Origin: Lachnospiraceae bacterium C1.1
Lineage (GTDB): Bacteria > Bacillota > Clostridia > Lachnospirales > Lachnospiraceae
Direction: 5' to 3'
DNA length: 64,000 nt
Assembly: GCA_030434875.1 (NCBI GenBank)
Contig: JAUISW010000001.1
Coordinates: 310,001 to 374,000 of the forward strand
Shown here: positions 50,715 to 62,900 of the stretch, piece by piece
Layout: each line of letters starts with the position of its first letter
How positions within the stretch are numbered: the first letter of the stretch is position 1
Made by a program: the position numbers and the translations under genes
Notes under the pieces: model-generated
The model's database searches: none
What the model was told of the DNA's origin: nothing
What the model saw: the letters and a program-made list of their open reading frames with translations, nothing else

Positions 50715-52160
50715 ATGAGAGTATTAGAAAATCTTGAACCTAAAAAAGTTTTTCATTTTTTTGAGGATCTTACACAGATCCCGAGAGGATCAGGAAATGA
50801 AAAGGCGGTAAGTGATTATTGTGTTAAATTTGCAAAAGACCGGGGACTTGAGGTTGTTCAGGATGATCTTTACAATGTAATAATAAAGTGCCCTGCAACA
50901 GAGGGATATGAAGATGTTGAGGGAGTTATCCTTCAGGGACATCTTGATATGGTATGTGAAAAGTCAGATGATTCAGAAATTGATTTTGAAAAGGATCCGC
51001 TGAAGGTAAAGATAGAGGATGATTATGTTACTGCTGATGGAACTACACTTGGCGGTGATGATGGAATAGCAATAGCGTATGCTCTGGCAGTAATGGATTC
51101 AAAGGACATTCCACACCCTTACCTGGAAGCTGTATTCACGGTTTCTGAGGAGACGGGAATGGATGGAGCAAACGGAATAGATTTATCAGGCTTAAAAAAC
51201 AGACGACTTATCAACATTGATAATGAGGATGAGGGAGTATTGCTGACCAGTTGTGCAGGTGGATGCAGAGTAGAATGCGTAATGCCTTTTCACAGATATT
51301 CTAAGAGCGGAATACATGTAAGCCTTAAACTTAAGGATCTCACAGGCGGACATTCTGGAATGGGCATAATTAACGGAGGTGCCAATGCAAATGTTATGAT
51401 GGCAAGAATTGCCGATGCAGCAGTTGAAGCATCGGATGCAATGCTCATTTCAATGAATGGTGGATCTAAGGATAATGCCATACCGAGAGCTTCGATGGCG
51501 GACTTTATAGTTGATAAAGCTTCACTTGAGGCTTTTAAGAAAGCAGCTGAAGAAGAAGCAGGTAAAATAGAGGCAGAATACATTGTTCAGGATCCTTATA
51601 TGACTCTTGAGATAAATGAGGGAGCTGAGGAAACGGCAAACTGTGTTAATGAAATAGGATTTAAGGCGATCAAGGCGCTTATCCTTTCTATTCCGAATGG
51701 CGTACAGGCCATGAGCAGTGATGTAGAGAACCTTGTTGAGACTTCATTAAACTTAGGTGTACTTGCAACTGACGGCAATGAGATCAAACTTACCTATGCT
51801 GTAAGATCATCTAAGAACAGCGCAAAAGAATTTCTTGTTCGTAAAATCCAGATAATAGCAGAATACTTTAATGCAAAGACAAGCTCTTATGGAGATTATC
51901 CTGCATGGGAATACAGAAAAGATTCCAGACTCAGAGATGATATGGTAAGAATTTATAAGGATCTTTTCAAAAAAGAGCCTAAAGTGCAGGCAATACATGC
52001 AGGTGTTGAGTGTGGACTTATTTCAGATAAGTTAGATGATATTGATGCTGTTTCATTTGGACCGCAGATGTCAGGAGTACATACTACAGAAGAGAAGCTT
52101 AGCATTTCTTCAACACAGAGAACATGGGAATATCTCTGTGCGATTCTTGCTTATAAGTAA
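50715..52160 (+). CDS. pepD: Aminoacyl-histidine dipeptidase (PepD, M20 family)
   Basis: This 481-aa cytosolic metallopeptidase cuts Xaa-His and other dipeptides. Metal ligands are seen in G-H-L-D-M-V (about 77-82), L-G-G-D-D-G-I-A (about 114-121) and the general-base region S-E-E-T-G-M-D-G-A (about 144-152), the M20 pattern. Length and order agree with PepD/PepV-like enzymes. It stands alone with an AAAGGAAAGAAGG SD. No transport partner is near. Confidence 0.95.
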   Translation: MRVLENLEPKKVFHFFEDLTQIPRGSGNEKAVSDYCVKFAKDRGLEVVQDDLYNVIIKCPATEGYEDVEGVILQGHLDMVCEKSDDSEIDFEKDPLKVKIEDDYVTADGTTLGGDDGIAIAYALAVMDSKDIPHPYLEAVFTVSEETGMDGANGIDLSGLKNRRLINIDNEDEGVLLTSCAGGCRVECVMPFHRYSKSGIHVSLKLKDLTGGHSGMGIINGGANANVMMARIADAAVEASDAMLISMNGGSKDNAIPRASMADFIVDKASLEAFKKAAEEEAGKIEAEYIVQDPYMTLEINEGAEETANCVNEIGFKAIKALILSIPNGVQAMSSDVENLVETSLNLGVLATDGNEIKLTYAVRSSKNSAKEFLVRKIQIIAEYFNAKTSSYGDYPAWEYRKDSRLRDDMVRIYKDLFKKEPKVQAIHAGVECGLISDKLDDIDAVSFGPQMSGVHTTEEKLSISSTQRTWEYLCAILAYK

Positions 52161-52240
52161 AATGAAAGCAAAAGAAGAGAATAAGAGAGAAAAAAAGAGC
52201 ATTTTATATAATAAATAAAGAAAATGCTTATTTTAGGCGT

Positions 52241-52269
52241 TTGCGATTAATCCCACAAATTAGTATAGT
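52241..52269 (+). promoter_or_regulatory. SigmaA promoter of groESL
   Basis: TTGCGA (52241-52246), 17-nt spacer, TATAGT (52264-52269), just ahead of the CIRCE element. Confidence 0.8.
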
Positions 52270-52280
52270 ATCTCTTGTAG

Positions 52281-52307
52281 TTAGCACTCGAGTTGAATGA
52301 GTGCCAA
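52281..52307 (+). promoter_or_regulatory. CIRCE operator (HrcA-binding site)
   Basis: TTAGCACTC-N9-GAGTGCCAA, one base from the consensus inverted repeat (TTAGCACTC-N9-GAGTGCTAA). In the family, HrcA binds it and represses until heat shock titrates GroEL. hrcA is not in the window. Confidence 0.96.
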
Positions 52308-52364
52308 CAAAAAGTAAGAAAGAAATCCTAAATCAAATAGATTAACTTAAAGGAGGCATTGAAG

Positions 52365-52652
52365 ATGCAGTTAAGACCGTTAGCAGACAGAGTAGTTCTT
52401 AAGCCTATCGAGGCAGAAGAGGTTACAGCATCGGGAATCGTACTTCCCGGTAAGGAAAAAGAAAAGCCCCAGCAGGCAGAAATCCTTGAAGTAGGCCCCG
52501 GCGGTGTTGTAGACGGAAAAGAAATAAAAATGGAAGTCAGCAAGGGACAGAAGGTTATTTATTCCAAGTATGCAGGAACAGAGATAGAACTTGATGATAA
52601 GGAAAAAGTCATCATTGTAAGACAGTCTGATATTCTTGCAGTAATTGAGTAA
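52365..52652 (+). CDS. groS: Co-chaperonin GroES
   Basis: The 95-aa protein begins MQLRPLADRVVLKPIEAEE and ends D-I-L-A-V-I-E; the mobile loop (T-A-S-G-I-V-L-P) is at about 22-29. It forms the heptameric lid of GroEL. I start at ATG 52365 with AAAGGAGG about 8 nt ahead; the TTG at 52359 has poor spacing. groL follows by 72 nt. Confidence 0.98.
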   Translation: MQLRPLADRVVLKPIEAEEVTASGIVLPGKEKEKPQQAEILEVGPGGVVDGKEIKMEVSKGQKVIYSKYAGTEIELDDKEKVIIVRQSDILAVIE

Positions 52653-52682
52653 TAATAATCTAATGAAATGAAGAGAAACTGA

Positions 52683-54347
<1,665 letters not shown>

Positions 54348-54365
54348 TTAAAAAAGTAATGACAC

Positions 54366-54402
54366 AGAGGGCGCAAGGTCGCATGACCTTGCGTCCTCTT
54401 TT
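54366..54402 (+). terminator. Intrinsic terminator after groEL
   Basis: AGAGGGCGCAAGGTC / GACCTTGCGTCCTCT, one mismatch in 15 bp, 4-nt loop, then TTTT. Confidence 0.93.
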
Positions 54403-54413
54403 GTGGTGAAAGA

Positions 54414-54481
54414 GTGCCGCCCCGAACTTCCCATGCCGATAGGCCTCGGAGTGGTGTAACTGTTCAGGATACCTGAACAGT
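54414..54481 (+). ncRNA. Candidate structured RNA upstream of the chemotaxis receptor
   Basis: A 12-bp stem GTGCCGCCCCGA / TCGGAGTGGTGT (one mismatch, some G-T) holds an inner GCC-GATA-GGC hairpin. It abuts a second hairpin ACTGTTCAG-GATAC-CTGAACAGT (54459-54481). Neither is a terminator (no T-run). The sequence is GC-richer than its surroundings. I recognise no known RNA class. Confidence 0.4.
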
Positions 54482-54531
54482 CACACATAATAATTCCACG
54501 TTCTGAATTTTATTTTATACATTGACCACAT

Positions 54532-54562
54532 TGTGCAATCTGCACATGAGAATGTACATTCT
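54532..54562 (+). promoter_or_regulatory. Two adjacent palindromes near the receptor promoter
   Basis: TGTGCA-ATC-TGCACA (54532-54546) and AGAATGTACATTCT (54549-54562), both perfect, lie just ahead of a TATAAT at 54580-54585. The second would cover the -35 region, so an operator is plausible. Confidence 0.4.
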
Positions 54563-54663
54563 AACATAAACATCTGTGATATAATTTCAATAACGGAAAA
54601 CTTATAGTAACATTTTGTCATTTTTTACAACTGTATACACGGTAAAAGTCGTGGGGGTGTGAT

Positions 54664-56472
54664 ATGGAACATAAGAAGATTGGGATAATGTCACTTAGGA
54701 CAACGATTATTGTTTCGGTACTGCTTGTGGCTTTGATTCTTTCCGTCGGACTGACTGTGTTCTCTTCTGTAAGCTCGATAAAACAGAATAGCGAACAGTC
54801 AAAAGCGTATCGGAATCAGCTTGAAGAGGACGTAAAAAGAGAAGAGAAGAATGAAGTGCAGATTGCCATCAGCATATGTGATGAAATGTATGCGAAATAT
54901 GAAGCAGGTGAGATTTCGCTGGATGAGGCGAAAAAAGAGGCTGCTGATATCATAAGGGAACTCAGATATCAGGATGGGGATGCTTATTTCTTTGTAGATA
55001 CGTCAGAAGGAATAAACGTTGTCCTGCTTGGAAGAGATACAGAGGGACAGTCAAGATGGGACAGTGTTGATTCACAGGGAAACAAATATATCCAGATGAT
55101 GATCGAGAACGGCAAGCAGGATGGAGGCGGTTATACGCTGCTGAATTTTGCAAAGCCGAACGAGACAGAAGAGCTTCCAAAGCTGAATTATACCTGTTAT
55201 TATAAAAACTTTGACTGGGTAGTAGGTACGGGAGTCTGGATTGATGAGATCGACACGATAGTTGATGCATATAACAGGACTGCAAATGCTCATCTTTCAG
55301 CATCAATACTCAGTGCAGTCATATTCTCGGCGATAATGTTTGTCCTGATCGCAATTTTTGCATTGTATCTCGGAAAAAGGATATCATTCCCGATACAGTT
55401 CCTTTCTGACAAGATTGATGATATGTCCAAAGGTAATTTCCGGGAATATGATGCCGGGGATATATCTGATAAAATTGCAAAACATCCTAATGAACTGGGT
55501 GTAATTGCAACTGCAGTGATCAAACTCCATCAGAATGTCAGGGATCTTATGACAAAGATCAATGATGCAACATCTTATGTCGCATCGGCATCGGAAGAGC
55601 TTACAGCAAATGCACAGCAGTCTGCTGATGCCAGTGAGCTTGTGGCACAGTCGATAGTTAATGTTGCAGGTGCATGCTCGGATTCTTCAGAGGCTGCAAA
55701 TACAGCGAAAGCACAGTCTGAAGACTTTATGAGCCTGGTTGAGGATTTCGGAAAGTCAATGAAAGAGAATGCCAGAAAAATCCAGGCAACCAACGATGCA
55801 GCAACAAAGGGCAGTATTGATATAGAAAATGCCATGACCCAGATGGAGATAATCGAAAAATCCATTTCATCTACTTCTGATGTGGTAGAGAGGCTCGGAG
55901 GCGAGGTACAGACAATAGGTACGATCGTTGACGCTATTTCTGAAATTGCTGACCAGACAAACCTTCTTTCGCTTAATGCTTCGATCGAGGCAGCAAGGGC
56001 AGGAGAGGCAGGAAAGGGCTTTGCAGTTGTTGCAGATGAGATCAGGAAGCTTGCGGATCAGACGAATGAATCAGCAGGAAAGATCACTGAGCTTATCGGC
56101 GGAATCCAGGCAATGTCTGATAAGGCTGTAGACGCAATGAAGAGTGGCACAGAAAATGTTAAACAGGGTGGAGAGATTGTAAGTAACGCCGGTACAACAT
56201 TTGGACAGATCGTTGAAATGGTAGCTGATATATCCTCGAATTCATCGAAGATGGAAGATAATGCAAGAGGATTTTCAGAGAGTGCAGATACTATAGTTGA
56301 AGCCATAGAAACGATCAGTGAAAAGGTGCGTGGTGTTGCAGAAGAGACAGAAAGCGTATCGGCTGCCGGAGAGCAGCAGACAGCTTCTATGCATGAGATT
56401 GCTGAGGCAAGTGATAAGCTTGCTGAAACAGCACAGGAGCTCCAGGAGGCAGTTGTTACTTTTGAACTTTAA
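54664..56472 (+). CDS. Methyl-accepting chemotaxis protein with Cache-type sensor
   Basis: The 602-aa receptor has membrane helices at about 11-32 and 212-237. The extracytoplasmic domain between them has the single-Cache (sCache_2-like) pattern [11 protein letters not shown] and [16 protein letters not shown] residues (as [11 protein letters not shown] near 182-192). A HAMP-like stretch and the MCP signalling hairpin follow, with the hairpin tip [20 protein letters not shown] near 430. Such receptors signal through CheA/CheW. SD GGGGGTG is close ahead. Ligand unknown. Confidence 0.95.
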   Translation: MEHKKIGIMSLRTTIIVSVLLVALILSVGLTVFSSVSSIKQNSEQSKAYRNQLEEDVKREEKNEVQIAISICDEMYAKYEAGEISLDEAKKEAADIIRELRYQDGDAYFFVDTSEGINVVLLGRDTEGQSRWDSVDSQGNKYIQMMIENGKQDGGGYTLLNFAKPNETEELPKLNYTCYYKNFDWVVGTGVWIDEIDTIVDAYNRTANAHLSASILSAVIFSAIMFVLIAIFALYLGKRISFPIQFLSDKIDDMSKGNFREYDAGDISDKIAKHPNELGVIATAVIKLHQNVRDLMTKINDATSYVASASEELTANAQQSADASELVAQSIVNVAGACSDSSEAANTAKAQSEDFMSLVEDFGKSMKENARKIQATNDAATKGSIDIENAMTQMEIIEKSISSTSDVVERLGGEVQTIGTIVDAISEIADQTNLLSLNASIEAARAGEAGKGFAVVADEIRKLADQTNESAGKITELIGGIQAMSDKAVDAMKSGTENVKQGGEIVSNAGTTFGQIVEMVADISSNSSKMEDNARGFSESADTIVEAIETISEKVRGVAEETESVSAAGEQQTASMHEIAEASDKLAETAQELQEAVVTFEL

Positions 56473-56500
56473 TTTATCTGAACAGATATAATGCAAAGTC

Positions 56501-56532
56501 CGGGCATCCCTTATTTAGAGGGATGCCCGTTT
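56501..56532 (+). terminator. Intrinsic terminator after the chemotaxis receptor
   Basis: CGGGCATCCC / GGGATGCCCG, perfect 10-bp stem with a 9-nt loop, then TTT. Confidence 0.85.
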
Positions 56533-56603
56533 AACTTCCTTGCAAATATATTAGTCAATTGATATACTAAAGATTAAAGAAAATTGATTGGAGTATTAAT
56601 AAA

Positions 56604-58292
56604 ATGGCAAAAAAACTTGCAAGACCTGTCGTTAAAGAAACAAGTCCCGCAACCGTTTTCTTGAAGTATGCGGTTTCTGTATATTTATTTCTCTTTTTTG
56701 TAATTTATCCATTATACTATGAAAGAAAATACTATAACATGGGCGAAGCAAAATGGCATTTCTTCAAAGGAATAACATTTTATTTCAAGCCTGCAGCTTT
56801 CAGGGGGGCTGTGCTTCCGAGTGTACTTGGAATGATGATCATATTTCTTGCCTGGCGAATGGGTGAGCTGATATATAAAAAGGAATTCAAATCCGTATTC
56901 AGATGGAAATTAACGTCGATTACGGATAAATTTATGATAATCTATATGGCTCTTGTCGGAGTATCGTGTATGCTGTCTCCATTGAAGATGAATATTTTGG
57001 AGGCAACGGATCTTGATATAGGTTATAAAAATAATATTTTTTGGGGATATTCCGGATGGCATATGGGTCTCATGGCTCAGCTTGCTTTTGTGATGCTTTA
57101 CTTTATAATATCCAGATACTGGACCTACGATATTTTATGGCTGCGGGTATATCTTGGTGTTGCAACAGCAGTTATGATCCTTGGAATTCTTACACAGTTT
57201 ATGATAGACCCCTTAAATATGTTTGATGGTGCAGAGATAAATCAGCATCTCTGGCAGACCTATTTCATGTCAACGCTGGGGCAGTCGTCCTGGTATTCGA
57301 GCTTTGTCGGTGTGGTCGCTGCAGTCGGTGTATTTATTTTATGGTACAGTGATGATAAGATTTCAAGGATACTTGCACTGATATATAGTATTATTGCATT
57401 TATGACACTTATTACGGATAATGCGGATAGTTCCATTCTCGCGTTTATAGGTTTTATGTCTGTACTTTTTTGTTATTCATTAAAGAATAACAAAAAATTT
57501 ATCCGTTTTCTTGAAATTATGCTTTTAAGTCTTCTTACATGGAGGATCACTGGTATATTAAGGGCTGTATTCCCGGAACATACTGGTGAATTGGGCGGCA
57601 TTGCTGAATTTCTAATGAATAGTCCTCTTATAGCTCTAGTAATGATTATGACAGCAATATTGCTTTTCGTAAGTGTTAAGGCTAATGAAAAGGAGAAGCT
57701 GGATATCACAAAATTTAAGTCCTTATGGTGGGTATATATTGGACTTGTTATTTTTGGATTTATAGCAGTTACAATATATATTGTTTTAAATACGACCGGT
57801 AAACTTCCGGAAAATCTTTCAACAGATAATAACTATCTCTTTTGGAATTATACATGGGGAAATGGTCGAGGAGGAGACTGGGAATCAACTACAAGATCAT
57901 TTTTTGAAAGCTTTGGAGATAATGTTCTTGTAGGACTTTTTGGACCGGGACCTGATATGATGCATCGTGTTGCCTACAAATATCATCAGGAAATTCTGGA
58001 TGCATTTTCAAGTAATTCGAGAATGGTATGTGCTCATAATGAATGGCTTACAGCATTTTCAAATTATGGCCTTTTGGGTGGGGCAGCTTACCTTGCTGCT
58101 TTTGTTTCTTCAGTAGTGAGAAACCATAAACTTTCAAAGAAAAAACCATTCTTAATTTGTGTTAATATGTGTGTAGTTGCTTATATGGCTCACAACTTTT
58201 TCTGCTATCAGCAGATAATCTGTACACCTCTTATTTTCATAATAATGGGAATGGGAGAAGCAATAGCAAGGAATGAAGAAGAAACATTATAA
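56604..58292 (+). CDS. O-antigen ligase/polymerase (Wzy_C)-like membrane protein, copy B
   Basis: This 562-aa protein is a clear paralog of the one at 7725-9419: same start (I-Y-P-L-Y-Y..K-Y-[FY]-N-M-G-E-A-K-W), G-Y-S-G-W-H-M-G-L, a large loop, A-H-N-E-W-L-T-x(6)-G-L-L-G-G and the end Y-M-A-H-N-F-F-C-Y-Q-Q-I-I-C-T-P. About twelve membrane helices are seen. It probably handles lipid-linked glycans outside the membrane. An unknown membrane protein follows by 212 nt; no sugar-nucleotide gene is adjacent. Confidence 0.7.
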   Translation: MAKKLARPVVKETSPATVFLKYAVSVYLFLFFVIYPLYYERKYYNMGEAKWHFFKGITFYFKPAAFRGAVLPSVLGMMIIFLAWRMGELIYKKEFKSVFRWKLTSITDKFMIIYMALVGVSCMLSPLKMNILEATDLDIGYKNNIFWGYSGWHMGLMAQLAFVMLYFIISRYWTYDILWLRVYLGVATAVMILGILTQFMIDPLNMFDGAEINQHLWQTYFMSTLGQSSWYSSFVGVVAAVGVFILWYSDDKISRILALIYSIIAFMTLITDNADSSILAFIGFMSVLFCYSLKNNKKFIRFLEIMLLSLLTWRITGILRAVFPEHTGELGGIAEFLMNSPLIALVMIMTAILLFVSVKANEKEKLDITKFKSLWWVYIGLVIFGFIAVTIYIVLNTTGKLPENLSTDNNYLFWNYTWGNGRGGDWESTTRSFFESFGDNVLVGLFGPGPDMMHRVAYKYHQEILDAFSSNSRMVCAHNEWLTAFSNYGLLGGAAYLAAFVSSVVRNHKLSKKKPFLICVNMCVVAYMAHNFFCYQQIICTPLIFIIMGMGEAIARNEEETL

Positions 58293-58314
58293 TTTTGTTA
58301 AAAATTAAAATTTT

Positions 58315-58348
58315 TCAGGGCAAATGACAAAAAATGTCATAGCCCTGA
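58315..58348 (+). other. Perfect hairpin between two membrane-protein genes
   Basis: TCAGGGC-AA-ATGACA-AAAA-TGTCAT-A-GCCCTGA folds into an almost uninterrupted stem. Only ATATTTTC follows, so it is a weak terminator at best. The remaining 150 nt to the next gene are AT-rich with no clear promoter. Confidence 0.5.
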
Positions 58349-58504
58349 TATTTTCGGGTCTTTTATTTCTCAATAATGGGGAGTACAGACCTTTATTTAT
58401 TCTATATGATTTATAAATTGCGGAAAATTGCATTATATCAGCTGATACTTGAGAACATAAACAGATATCATAAAGCAGAAAAATTATAATAAGAGGTAAA
58501 TATA

Positions 58505-59839
58505 ATGAGTATGGATAAAAAAAAGCCATTGAAGACAATTATTAAACTACTGATAACTTTTTTGATAGCATTTTTCTTAGGGGCGACTTTAATAATAGCT
58601 GTTTTTAATATACCGATAGAGCAAATTAGAAAAAATGCATCGGAATCTGCAGCCGTGTTTGCTGAAGAAGGAGTATACCCAAAACTATATAGAAATACTA
58701 CAAGTACGCTTGATAATTTCACTGATGCACTAATGATCCTGAATGCAATCAATGATACAAATGAAAGTGTCATAAATAGGGCTATGAATGTTTATCAGTA
58801 TGATTTTACCAAGGATGGAGCGGTCAATGCATTATTGAATTACTTTTCAGGAGCGGATTCAAAGCCTGAAACTACAACGTATGCAAGATATTGGCATGGT
58901 TATCTTGTTTTATTAAAGCCTGCACTGTTTTTTACAACATATTCTAATATTAGAAAGATTAATCTTCTGCTCCACATATGTTTACTTTTGACGATATCCT
59001 TATTTTGGATTAAGTTAAAAAAACCTTTATATATAGTTCCTTTTCTTTTATCATACGGTTCTATAATGCCAATAGCAAATGCTTATTCCATGCAATTTGC
59101 CACATGTGCTTATATTATCCTGATATCTGTTTTAATTTTGCTTATAAAAAATGCTAAATGGAAAGAGAAAAAAGATGGCTACTACATTTGTTTTCTTCTT
59201 GTAGGAATGGCTACGAGCTATTTTGATTACTTTACTTATCCTGCAACAACATTTGGCGTATTAATAGTTGTTTATTTAGTGCTTAATGCAGATGCTGCAA
59301 ATCCATTCGAAGCTATTTTGGATATTGTTAGGAATGGATTTGTATGGGTCATTGGTTATGCTGGAATGTGGATTTCTAAATGGGTATTGGCTTCAGTTTT
59401 ATTAAATAAAGATTTTATTAAAGCTGGAATAGGAGCTGCAAATTCCAGATCTTCACTTAATTCAAACAGTGAAATGGGAGAGTATAGTCTGGGACTTGTA
59501 ATAAAAATTAATTTTAACAATTGGACCAATTCTCCGATAACACAACTGCTTATTATTTTCGTTATCGTAGCATTTTTATATGTCATTTTACGTGGAAAAG
59601 ATGTGGCCATCAGGAATTCTATATTTATTTTTCTGCCAATAATGTTAATCCCGTTTGTATGGTATATTTGTATAGGAAATCATTCTTTTGTACATAACTG
59701 GTTTACTTATAAGGAATTGATTATTTTTGGATTTGTCTTGTCCTGTATTCCTATATATGCATTAGAAAATGTAGATCATCCTGCTTTAAGGAAGAATTTA
59801 AAAAAAGAAAAGATAAACAAAAATAAAAACCATAAATAA
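58505..59839 (+). CDS. Uncharacterised polytopic membrane protein
   Basis: I do not recognise this 444-aa protein. It has a first membrane helix at about 11-33, an extracytoplasmic segment of about 100 residues (with N-T-T-S-T-L-D-N and Y-A-R-Y-W-H-G-Y), then about nine helices and a short Lys-rich cytosolic tail. The layout (N-terminal loop, Y-x-R-Y-W-H-G-Y at the outer face) recalls lipid-linked sugar enzymes, but no motif is firm. AT content is higher than in the genes around it. SD AAGAGG is about 9 nt ahead. Confidence 0.65.
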   Translation: MSMDKKKPLKTIIKLLITFLIAFFLGATLIIAVFNIPIEQIRKNASESAAVFAEEGVYPKLYRNTTSTLDNFTDALMILNAINDTNESVINRAMNVYQYDFTKDGAVNALLNYFSGADSKPETTTYARYWHGYLVLLKPALFFTTYSNIRKINLLLHICLLLTISLFWIKLKKPLYIVPFLLSYGSIMPIANAYSMQFATCAYIILISVLILLIKNAKWKEKKDGYYICFLLVGMATSYFDYFTYPATTFGVLIVVYLVLNADAANPFEAILDIVRNGFVWVIGYAGMWISKWVLASVLLNKDFIKAGIGAANSRSSLNSNSEMGEYSLGLVIKINFNNWTNSPITQLLIIFVIVAFLYVILRGKDVAIRNSIFIFLPIMLIPFVWYICIGNHSFVHNWFTYKELIIFGFVLSCIPIYALENVDHPALRKNLKKEKINKNKNHK

Positions 59840-59988
59840 AAGATAGTTTCTATGTAAAGAAAAGATGAGAGAAAATTTTCAAAAAAACTGGCTTAGACTC
59901 CCCTATGGAATCTAACCCTTTGAGCTTAACTTACTGACATTGGATACTGAAAAATAACAAAGTGATAAAAAAATGACCACCGGAGACT

Positions 59989-62900
59989 ATGTGTTTAATG
60001 GAAAAAAAGAGCATGGAAAATATGAATTTACTGGAAATTGTAAAGGACTGGAAACCGATTTTTGCAGAAAACCAGCTTAGAACGGCAAGGAATTATATAG
60101 AAAAGGGAAATTATAGAAAATTTGCGTCAAATGGTCGGGTAGCGTCTGCCACGATCGGGAATTTCCATCCTAGAATAAGTAAGACACCTGCGAAAGCTTC
60201 AGATGAGTGGGATATCGAATACTTTGACTGTGACTGCGCCATAGCAAACAGCAAAAAGAACTGGTGGATGGCTACAGAAAAGAGACCCTGTCCGCATGAG
60301 GCAGCCCTGCTTTTTTTGTGGGAAAGAAGTCATGGTGAATGGAGATTTGTGGAGACAGAAGAGGAAAGAGACGAGAGGATAAAAAAGGAAAAAAAGAAAA
60401 AAAGGAAAATTGAACTTCTGGCTCAGAAAGAACGGGAAGAAAAAATCGAAATGAAATGTGAAAAGTTTGATTTCGGTAGGAAAAGGACAGATGAGCCTTT
60501 ATACTTTGATATCCCGAATATTGTAAAGAGTATTAATACAGATCTCTATGCTGTCAATAGGGGAAACGAATATTACGATAATGTCAGCTTCAAGGGAGAA
60601 CCTGATATATCTTTTGGAAATGATGGATACCAGCAGTTGAGTGTCCTGACCCATACTGATGATGAGATTGAGCCGGCTGACACTGAGATCATCATCGGCA
60701 GAAAAGAATTAATAAAACACAATTGCAGCTGCAGAGTGAGAAGATCAGCATATTATTACAGTTTTTTTGATAATAAATTATGCGGACACGAGCTTGCAAG
60801 TCTAAAAAAACTATGGGATTATGTCAATGAATATAATCCCGGAGATGAAACGGATAATGCGGCAGAGAGTATCTTCAGGATCATTGACAGAACGAATCTT
60901 TTTGATGAAGAGGATGAGGACAGCGAGCATGTGATCAAAAAAAAGATCATAACATTGTGCCCGCGGCTTGTGCAGAGCGGTGCTGAATTGTATCTGAGCT
61001 TCAGGATGGGAAAAAACAATGGCAGGATGCTGATGCTGAAATCCTACAGGAAATTGCAGGAGGCGATAGAGGGAGAAGAAGTATTTACATTGGGAAAATC
61101 ACTGAAATGTGATTTTTCTACAGAAACCTTTGATGAAAAAAGCGAAAAATGGCTGGGATACATTTTGGGAAGACTGGGAGACGTGGACAGTATAAACAAA
61201 AAAATCCTTGCCAATACATATGGGTACTATGGAAGAGAAATCAGTATCCCAGTTAATGAACAGCTTACAGATAAGGTTCTTGACCGCTTCTTTGAACTTG
61301 CTGAGGGAATGGATCTGGAGATAGAAAATAAAAACTATCTTATCAGCAACACTATTCACATTGGAGAAGGAAAAGCAAAGATCAAGTTGCTGTGTAATGA
61401 AATGAAAACAGCAGGCAAGCCTGTAGGAGTCAGGATCACGGGACAGATGCCAACGATTCTGTATGGTCAGACTGATAAATACGAGCTGACAGACAGAAGG
61501 CTTGGCAAAATATCAAAAGAAGAATGGGATGTACTGAATACCTTTAAGAAAGCTTCTGATTCAATGGGAAATATAAGCTTTCATGTAGGTAAAAACAGAC
61601 TGGCAGAATTTTACTACAGAGTTGTGCCGGGACTTATCGATAATCCCTATATTGATTTCGAGGATGAATCCGGAAAGTCCATAGAATCCATACTTCCGCC
61701 GGAACCGGAATTTAGTATAAAACTTGATGTGGAAGGTGATTTCTGTGTTGCAGACTGTGAAGTCAGATATGGGGAAAATACACATCTCCTTATGAACCGG
61801 GAGGATGCGGAGAAAACGGAATATCATGATTTCGCGCAGGAACACCGGGTGATAACGGCTGTGGAAAAATATCTGCCGATACATGATAAAGATACAAACA
61901 GATGGAAGGCTGCATCTGATGATAATAATTTATTCAGGCTGATCACACAGGGAATACGTGAACTGAATAAATATGCAGAAGTCTCCGGAAGCGGTGAATT
62001 TTACAGGCATAAGGTAAGGACGACACCGAAGATAAGCTTTAACATTTCTGTTGACAGCGGACTTCTTGATATAGAAGTTTTATCAAAAGACCTTTCGAGA
62101 GAGGAACTTACAAAGATATATAAAAGCTACAAACAGAAAAAGCGTTATTATAAGCTGAAGGATGGAAGCTTTATAGAACTGGATGACAGCATCTCGTTTT
62201 CATCCATAGAACAGATAGCCTCCGGCATAAATGTTCCCATTGAGGAACTTTTTGGCAGGAAAAAACAGGTTCCGATGTTCAGGGCACTCTATCTTGATAA
62301 GCTTCTGGAGGAGCATGAAGAGCTTGTCAGCAGTAGGGACAGAACATTCAGAAGTCTCGTAAAGGGATTCAGAACCATAAGGGATGCAGATTATGAAATT
62401 CCGGACAGAATGGAGGGGATACTCAGAAATTATCAGATTTATGGCCATAAGTGGATGAGAACGGTAACAGAGAATCATTTCGGGGGCATCCTTGCAGATG
62501 AAATGGGTCTGGGAAAAACGCTGGAAACCATAAGCGTGATGGTTGCCATGAAGGGAAAAGACGACTACAGGTCATCGCTTGTTGTATGTCCGGCATCACT
62601 TGTTTATAACTGGGAAGAAGAAATAAAAAGATTTGCTCCTGAACTTTCGGTTGAAACTGTTGCAGGAAATCCTTCGTCAAGAAAAGAAGTCCTGAAAAAA
62701 GCCGGGGAAGAAGGCTGTTCTGATGTTTATATTACAAGCTATGATCTGCTTCGCGCAGATATTGACAAATATAAGAAGAAAAGATTTTCCTTAATGGTCA
62801 TTGACGAGGCCCAGTATATAAAAAACACCAAGGCAGCCATGACTAAGGCAGTGAAAATAGTAAATGCCGAGATGAGAATGGCACTTACCGGAACCCCTAT

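Noticed and set aside
54426..54445. Similarity of CGAACTTCCCATGCCGA to part of 5S rRNA
   Set aside because: Only a short match; the rest of 5S is absent and the flanks fold differently.
59973..60080. 35-codon frame starting ATGACCACC just ahead of the SNF2 gene
   Set aside because: It overlaps the SNF2 start in another frame, lacks an SD and has no support beyond looking protein-like.
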